Positions 59,101 to 64,000 of a stretch of DNA of 64,000 bases are shown piece by piece. Below the pieces are notes generated by a model. That model made no database searches. It was not told the DNA's origin and saw only the letters and a program-made list of their open reading frames with translations. The DNA is taken from the NCBI GenBank assembly GCA_024516155.1, contig JAJJXM010000026.1:186001-250000 (forward strand), read 5' to 3'. The translations under genes and the position numbers were made by a program. Position 1 is the stretch's first letter, and each line of letters starts with the position of its first letter. Source of the DNA: Pyronema omphalodes (taxonomy: Eukaryota > Ascomycota > Pezizomycetes > Pezizales > Pyronemataceae).

Positions 59101-62100
59101 TTCAACAAGGCTATCAATCCGGGGATGACCGCAGCGAAACCACCAAGCGTGATTCTCAATCCGAGACCAATGTCGTAATTTCTCCGGAAATTGAGAAGGT
59201 CGACGATAAAAAGAAAGCCGAAAATGTTCAGAAGCTACAACAGTTTGCATCAAGAGTTGTCCAAAAGCGACCCGTCACACCAGGCAATGATAGCTCGAGT
59301 GATAAAACTGTTGACGTACAGAGGAGTCCTGAGAGCTCACGTTCATCGAGATGGTCTGGCTTCCGTAATTTGTGGGGACGATCAAAGACACCTGAGGCGG
59401 ATAGCAACAGTGAGGACAAGAGCATCGAGGAGAGAGAGCCTAGCAAGTGGGGTGAAACCATCGCGAAGGCGAAGGCAAGGCAACATTCGGAGGTGAAAGA
59501 AGCCGTTAGTAACATGGCTGCACTTCGAAGAGCCCAGAGTGCCTCAGCATTGATGAGTAAGTTTCGCATCGACCAATATCATAATTCTACCCGATGAAAA
59601 AAATACTGACACCCTAATAGAGAAAGACACTGCATCATCATCCCAGAGCCCTCCTCCTGCCAGTCCGATTTGGAAGTCCCGTCCTTCTCTCTCTCAGAAC
59701 ATCAGCAGTACGACCAGCGCTAGCACCATCACCTCCGCGGAATACCAGACCCCCGGTGAGGGTGATCTGACTCCCAGAAGTGTTCCCATTGGATACGACA
59801 GCTCCATTCTTTCCGGCTCCGCCACTACCCTTGTCAACGAGGAGCGCTCCACGACTCCTGTCAGTATCAGCTCCAAACAGCGAGATGATGCAGCTTTCAG
59901 AGCCATCACCAGTATGGCTGCAGACAACGTTGGCTTTTCCCAAGACACTGTAGCGCAGGTGATGAATGTAGGACGCGGTGCAACCAGGCGTGAATCGTCT
60001 CCTGCCAACATTTCCAGTTCAGTGCGATCGACGGCATTTATTGAGAACCTGGATGGATTCGAGCGAGAGGAAGCCCAGAGACGCAAGTCAAGACCCATGA
60101 TCGGATCTGGTGGTATTCAATTGCCTAGGCCCCGAAGCGTTGTCTCTGGACCTCCTTCTCCCCGTGAAGAGTCCCAGTTCTTGATTGAGCAGCAAGAAAA
60201 AGATGGCCGGTCATCCAGCTTTACTTCCATGTACTCCTCGCAAGAAGTCCGAGAGTCATCGCGTTCTGAGCATCGTGAGAGCCAGGAGCAGAACAAAGAG
60301 GAGGATATTCGTAAGAAATCCCTATGACGCCAGGCCTCTGCGCCTATGCTTACACGCTCCACAGAGGTCGAGGAGATCAGCAGGCAACTGCCAGAAACCC
60401 TCCCTTCCCAATCCACCACCTCATCAATCATTGAGCGCGAGAATGAGCATGAGCGTCAGAGAGATGTCCGCAACGAATATACCTTGCCACAGACCGAGCC
60501 CCCTTTATTTTCACCACCGGCAGGAGTCCAGCTTGAGGAAGCCGTCTATGACTACCCATCCGCCTCCACTTCTGCTCCCGCCCAACACCAAACATACCAA
60601 TCTCAGGAAGTTATTAGCCAGCAAGAATCCACCGAAGCCAACCATCAAGACCAGTACCGTCCAAAGAGCCCAGTTCATAGACCGTATTCACCAACCGATG
60701 AAGCCGACACTCATGGATCCGCGGGTGTCAAGATCCCCTTCGACGACAACGAGTCAGATGCCGAGCATGTTCCTCTGCCAGATTCCGATTCCGATATCAG
60801 TCGTTTCGAGGATGAATCCCACACCGTTAATCGTCATGATCTCCTCACCAGCGACTCCGATGCAAACACCGAGTCCACGTACAATCTTTCCCAATTCACT
60901 CAGGGCGCACCATCTACTGCTGCCAGCACCGCATATGAAGACCAATTCGGAGCCCAACAGAAAGTCAGCGAGTCTGAAGAATCCGCAGTTGCAGCTACTC
61001 ATCGCTATGAACGCAAGCGTAAAGAACGTAAAGAACGCAAGTCCGCCGTTCGCGAGGGGTCTTCGTTCGAAACGTTGGAAGCGGATGAGTCACAATATCA
61101 ATCGCCTAAAGAAGATGCATCCGAGGATGAATCCGAATACGACGAAGAATCTCCACGTCTTGGACTTCGTGGTGGTGATCTCGGACAATTTGGACCTGAC
61201 AAAGAGGCACGCCGTGAAGCAAAAGAGCAGCGAAAGGAGGAGAAGCGTCGCCAGAAGAAAAAGGAAGAGAAGCGCCGTCGTGAGGCTGAGCAAAGCCGCA
61301 CCAAGGAGCACACCATCGAGCGTTCTACTAGAACTGGTTCATTATCAAAATCTAGAGAGCAGTATGCTCCCTCTGGGTCCAGTTTTTTGAGTCGTGTGAT
61401 GGGATTGGGTAATTCTTCACCATCTTCTCCCCGACCGGATTCGAGCAAAGGACATCGTAGAAGCAATTCGGATGACCGCAAACCGCTAAAGAAATCAAGC
61501 TCTGATATTGATTTGGGTGGAAAAGAGAGATTAAAGGCTGGTAAAATGAAGCATGTTGAGAAAGACGATTGGGAGATGATTGTTGATGGCAAAGACCAGA
61601 CGAGAAAGCTTCACCGTAGGAGGTCATTTAATGCTGATGCAACATCTGGTACTCACACATCCGCTGTGCCTACCAAGGAGTCTATAGAATCAGGTTCAGC
61701 AACCACCCCTGCGCGTGGAATTTTGATCGCGTTACCTGCCGATATGGATGAGAAAATTGAGGGGTTGAGGTTGAGAGGTGGTGATCTTAGTATGAATGAT
61801 GAGAGGGAGATAAGAAGACACAAGGAGAAGAAGGAGAAAAAGGAGAAGAGGGAGAAGAGAGAGAAGAGGGAAGAGAAGGAGAGGTATGACAACACAGATG
61901 ACACGATGGAGATAGGATGGGATGAAGAAAAGAAGGCAGACGAGAAGATGGAAACTAAATCGGTTGAAGAAGAGAAGAAAGAGAAAGAGGTGGCATTGGA
62001 TGTTGATGTTGAGAAGAGTTATGATACTAACGATGGTGTAATTTTGAATATGCATGTTGATGATTTGAGATTGGATAAAGATGATGATGTTTCAAGTACA

Positions 62101-64000
62101 AGCGAAGAGGAGGTTCATGGAAAGGAGGAGAAGAAGAAGCTTTCAAGGTCGCAGAGAAAAAAAATGAGAAAAAAGGAACGTAAGGCAGCAGAGAAAGCTT
62201 CTGCTGCCGCCGCCGACGCCGCCGCCGCCGCCGCTGCCGCCGCAACAACCACCGAGACCGCTACACGCGGCATCAATGATTCCGGTGTTGCTGTTCCCAC
62301 AATTCTCCCGGAGAACTTTGAAACCACAGAGAAGGAGGTCCTCGGAACAACACAGCCAAAGACTGAGGAAGCGTTTACCGAGCAAAAGGTAGAGCATTCT
62401 GTCGATACCACCTCCATCTCCATTTCAGAATCTCAGCTTGAAGTTCAAAAGGTATTCCTCCACATTGTGCCTTGTGTAAGAATACACAAATGAGCAGAAG
62501 CTAACTTTGAGAAGGAGATCCAACAGCAAGAGCGCAGCGATGTCGAGACTTCAACCGAATATGATGCAGCAGACGAATTTTCTTTTAATGATGATGATGT
62601 TTATAATGTTGAGCTACCGGTCAGTCAGCCGGGCTCACCCTACATTCTTCCAGATTTACCCTTGGATTTACCACCTTTGCCATCTTCCCCGGTCAGCCCT
62701 GGACCAGTCATTTCAATTCAACCTGTAGACAGTGCACCCAGTTCACCAGCACAGTCGACAGCGGAGGACGACGACGACCTCCCACCACTTTCCCGCCATT
62801 CTCCAGTGGTTTCACCGTCCGGATCCAGTCTGACACAAAGACACCTAGCCGGATTCCCGGTGCCAGTTTTTGATTATGTCTTGTCTCCCGCCGCCGTATC
62901 ATCTCCTGGTGAGGAAGGTGAGCAGGCTCGAAAAGATTTCGAAAACTTTTTCCATGAGCAGGCAAATCTGATTAACCGAGTTAATCAATTAGTCGATTCG
63001 GATCTAGGCACCATTGAAGAGGAGAGCGAACCCGAAAACGAAGAGGAGCTCCCACCGTATGATGACTTCGACCACGACTCCGTACACCGTGGACTACTAT
63101 CTCCAATCGAAGAAGTGAGCGAGCCAGAGTCTTCTGTTCATGGAGGATTCAGGTACCATCTTGATCACTTTGATGCATCGAGCCCTCCAAGATCACCTTA
63201 CATTGAGGAGCCTCAGCAATATGAGTGGACCGAAGTACAGGAAGGAGACAGCCCCGAGAGAGTTGAGTCAATCAGCGGCTTCTCATCGCCAGTAATCCAG
63301 CCAGAAACTTCTTTTCCTGTAGATGCAGCCAATTCTATGGAGTCGTCAGCTTTTGTTGAAGAGGTTATGGAAGATATGGAAGATATGGAGAATGTGGAGG
63401 ATATGGAGGATATGGTGCACTCACAGAGCCTGCAAGATCACGCTCTGCAGCCTGAGGAAGTTGACTTGCAAATCGGCACTCCTTCGTTGTTTCACGAGCT
63501 TCCGGAGCCCGCCTGCGATATTCCTCTACCAGCAAGCCCAGTTGAATCACCTGCACTACCTGAGGATGAATTCCGCACTGTTGAAAACCCCCACACCGAC
63601 GAGGAGCCTGATATTGTTGAAGAGCCCAAGTTGATTGAGGAGCCAGAGCATGTTCCAGAGCCACAGCATGTTCAGGAACTCCCAAGTGTTCAGGAGCCCC
63701 AATTCATCCAGGAGTACCTATCCGTCGAGGAGCCGCAGTTCATTGAGCAGTCGCAAGTCATTGAGCAACCACAGCTAATCGAGCAGACTCAGTTCATAGA
63801 AGAGCACGAAGTGATCGAAGAACCCGAGTTTATCGAAGAGGAGCCCGAATTTTCCGATAGCCAATGGACAATGCCTCATGCACTGAACACAGCTGAGGAG
63901 GTCTACGAGCCCTCCGATCCATTTGAGCGTCCAGAGATGTACGAGCTTCCAGAGAGCGATCCAGGCTCACCCTATGAACTGCCTGATGTTCCCTGGTGGT
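47175..64000 (+). CDS. Giant Leashin/'involucrin-repeat'-type protein, 3' end beyond window
   Basis: Predicted exons: 47175-50207, 50337-52628, 52686-54357, 54409-59556, 59621-60310, 60365-62451 and 62512 to beyond 64000. Together they give at least 5,470 codons without a stop. All six introns begin with GT, most as GTTAGT or GTAAG. In Pezizomycotina, proteins of this size and composition include Leashin (LAH), which tethers Woronin bodies to the septal pore region or cortex. The closest-looking block to a conserved domain is at about 455-500 (LREDERDQIGHFEEWAQIQ, then CRYC at 482-485). Next come Ser/Lys-rich stretches with repeated 'LAYG' motifs, then a Gln-rich coiled coil (exon 2), a charged coiled coil (exon 3), a YGPELPPNFSFEQAK repeat array (exon 4), Lys/Glu-rich segments (exon 6) and an acidic Pro/Glu IEQPQ-type repeat (exon 7). 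Several Gly/Ala zipper-like stretches are present. The Leashin identity is inference from size, layout and block similarity. Exon 2 could start 3 nt earlier and exon 7 3 nt later. M21 (47235) is an alternative start. Confidence 0.85.
51385..51575 (+). repeat. IQQQ / Gln-rich coding repeat
   Basis: Short CAG/CAA-rich units encode IQQQ and YQQSQ runs inside exon 2 of the giant gene. Their heptad-like spacing of Ile and Val suggests a Gln-rich coiled coil. A second Gln-Ser dipeptide run (SQSQ) lies at 52126-52168. Confidence 0.9.
54081..54300 (+). repeat. 13-codon VPVYTQPISSDVQ repeat
   Basis: About six diverged 39-bp units encode QVP-IYTQP-ISSEV type segments at the end of exon 3 of the giant gene. 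They look beta-strand- or polyproline-like and contain almost no charge, unlike the flanking coiled coils. Confidence 0.85.
54516..54770 (+). repeat. 51-bp coding repeat, five units
   Basis: Units begin at 54516, 54567, 54618, 54669 and 54720, each about 17 codons. The consensus is VDATSSVQSKEVSQAVV, and the last unit is shortened. It lies near the start of exon 4 of the giant gene. The regular spacing indicates tandem duplication. Confidence 0.92.
54976..58095 (+). repeat. Two-module repeat array of the giant protein (about 17 units)
   Basis: Module A, consensus YGPELPPNFSFEQAK, occurs about 17 times, variably spaced. Module B, consensus SYVQRLIAEQ (also YIERIHAEQ, YVERITAEQ, WVNRIIAEH), follows many copies. 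Between them lie Glu/Gln/Ser linkers. The copies near 56437, 56635 and 56803 are almost identical in DNA, which shows recent duplication; the outer copies are diverged. This is the core of exon 4. I do not know the motif by name. Confidence 0.9.
62200..62246 (+). repeat. GCC-rich triplet tract encoding poly-Ala
   Basis: About sixteen Ala codons interrupted by one Asp. It lies at the end of exon 6's Lys/Glu-rich region in the giant gene, following a basic KKMRKKERKAAEKA helix. Confidence 0.9.

Noticed and set aside
60325..60327. Premature stop (TGA) as evidence that the giant gene is a pseudogene
   Set aside because: A 54-nt in-frame intron with good splice sites removes it, and the frame continues open for kilobases on both sides.

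Overview
This window is nuclear DNA of a filamentous ascomycete (Pezizomycotina). The evidence is short GT..AG introns of about 51 to 189 nt, typical fungal gene families (NAD-dependent glutamate dehydrogenase, Hst2-type sirtuin, HSPA12-like Hsp70, CSC1/OSCA channel, MARVEL protein, fungal PhoD-like protein), and a giant low-complexity gene best matched by the Pezizomycotina Woronin-body tether Leashin/'involucrin-repeat' family. Gene density is low: seven well-supported genes and two weak small ones in 64 kb. Intergenic spaces of 1 to 8 kb are full of micro- and minisatellites and homopolymers. I cannot fix the class; Pezizomycetes or Orbiliomycetes would fit the sparse layout, but that is only an impression.

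Layout: 1-5618 repeat-rich intergenic DNA with a strong hairpin just before the first gene; 5619-8888 (+) NAD-GDH, one intron; 8889-15006 gene-empty; 15007-19129 (+) WW-domain/polyQ/PhoD-like protein, three exons; 19130-23852 gene-empty; 23853-27781 (+) CSC1/OSCA-type channel, three exons; 29048-29500 (+) small hypothetical ORF; 29756-30331 a 558-bp non-autonomous Mutator-like element with 95-bp inverted repeats and 9-bp target duplication; 30667-31466 (-) four-TM MARVEL-like protein; 31467-39101 almost gene-free with one weak ORF; 39102-40312 (-) sirtuin; 41815-44004 (-) Hsp70-like ATPase; 44005-47174 long upstream region; 47175 to the window end (+) the giant gene, at least seven exons and at least 5,470 codons, continuing past base 64000.

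The genes do not form a pathway or cluster; they are ordinary single-copy housekeeping and cell-biology genes. The features most worth a second look are the giant tether-like gene with its two-module repeat array and stop-containing introns, the young MULE-type MITE carrying a transposase N-terminal relic, and the PhoD-like protein that seems to lack two expected metal ligands. No tRNA, rRNA, CRISPR or viral gene was recognised. All exon boundaries are my manual predictions from splice motifs and reading frame.
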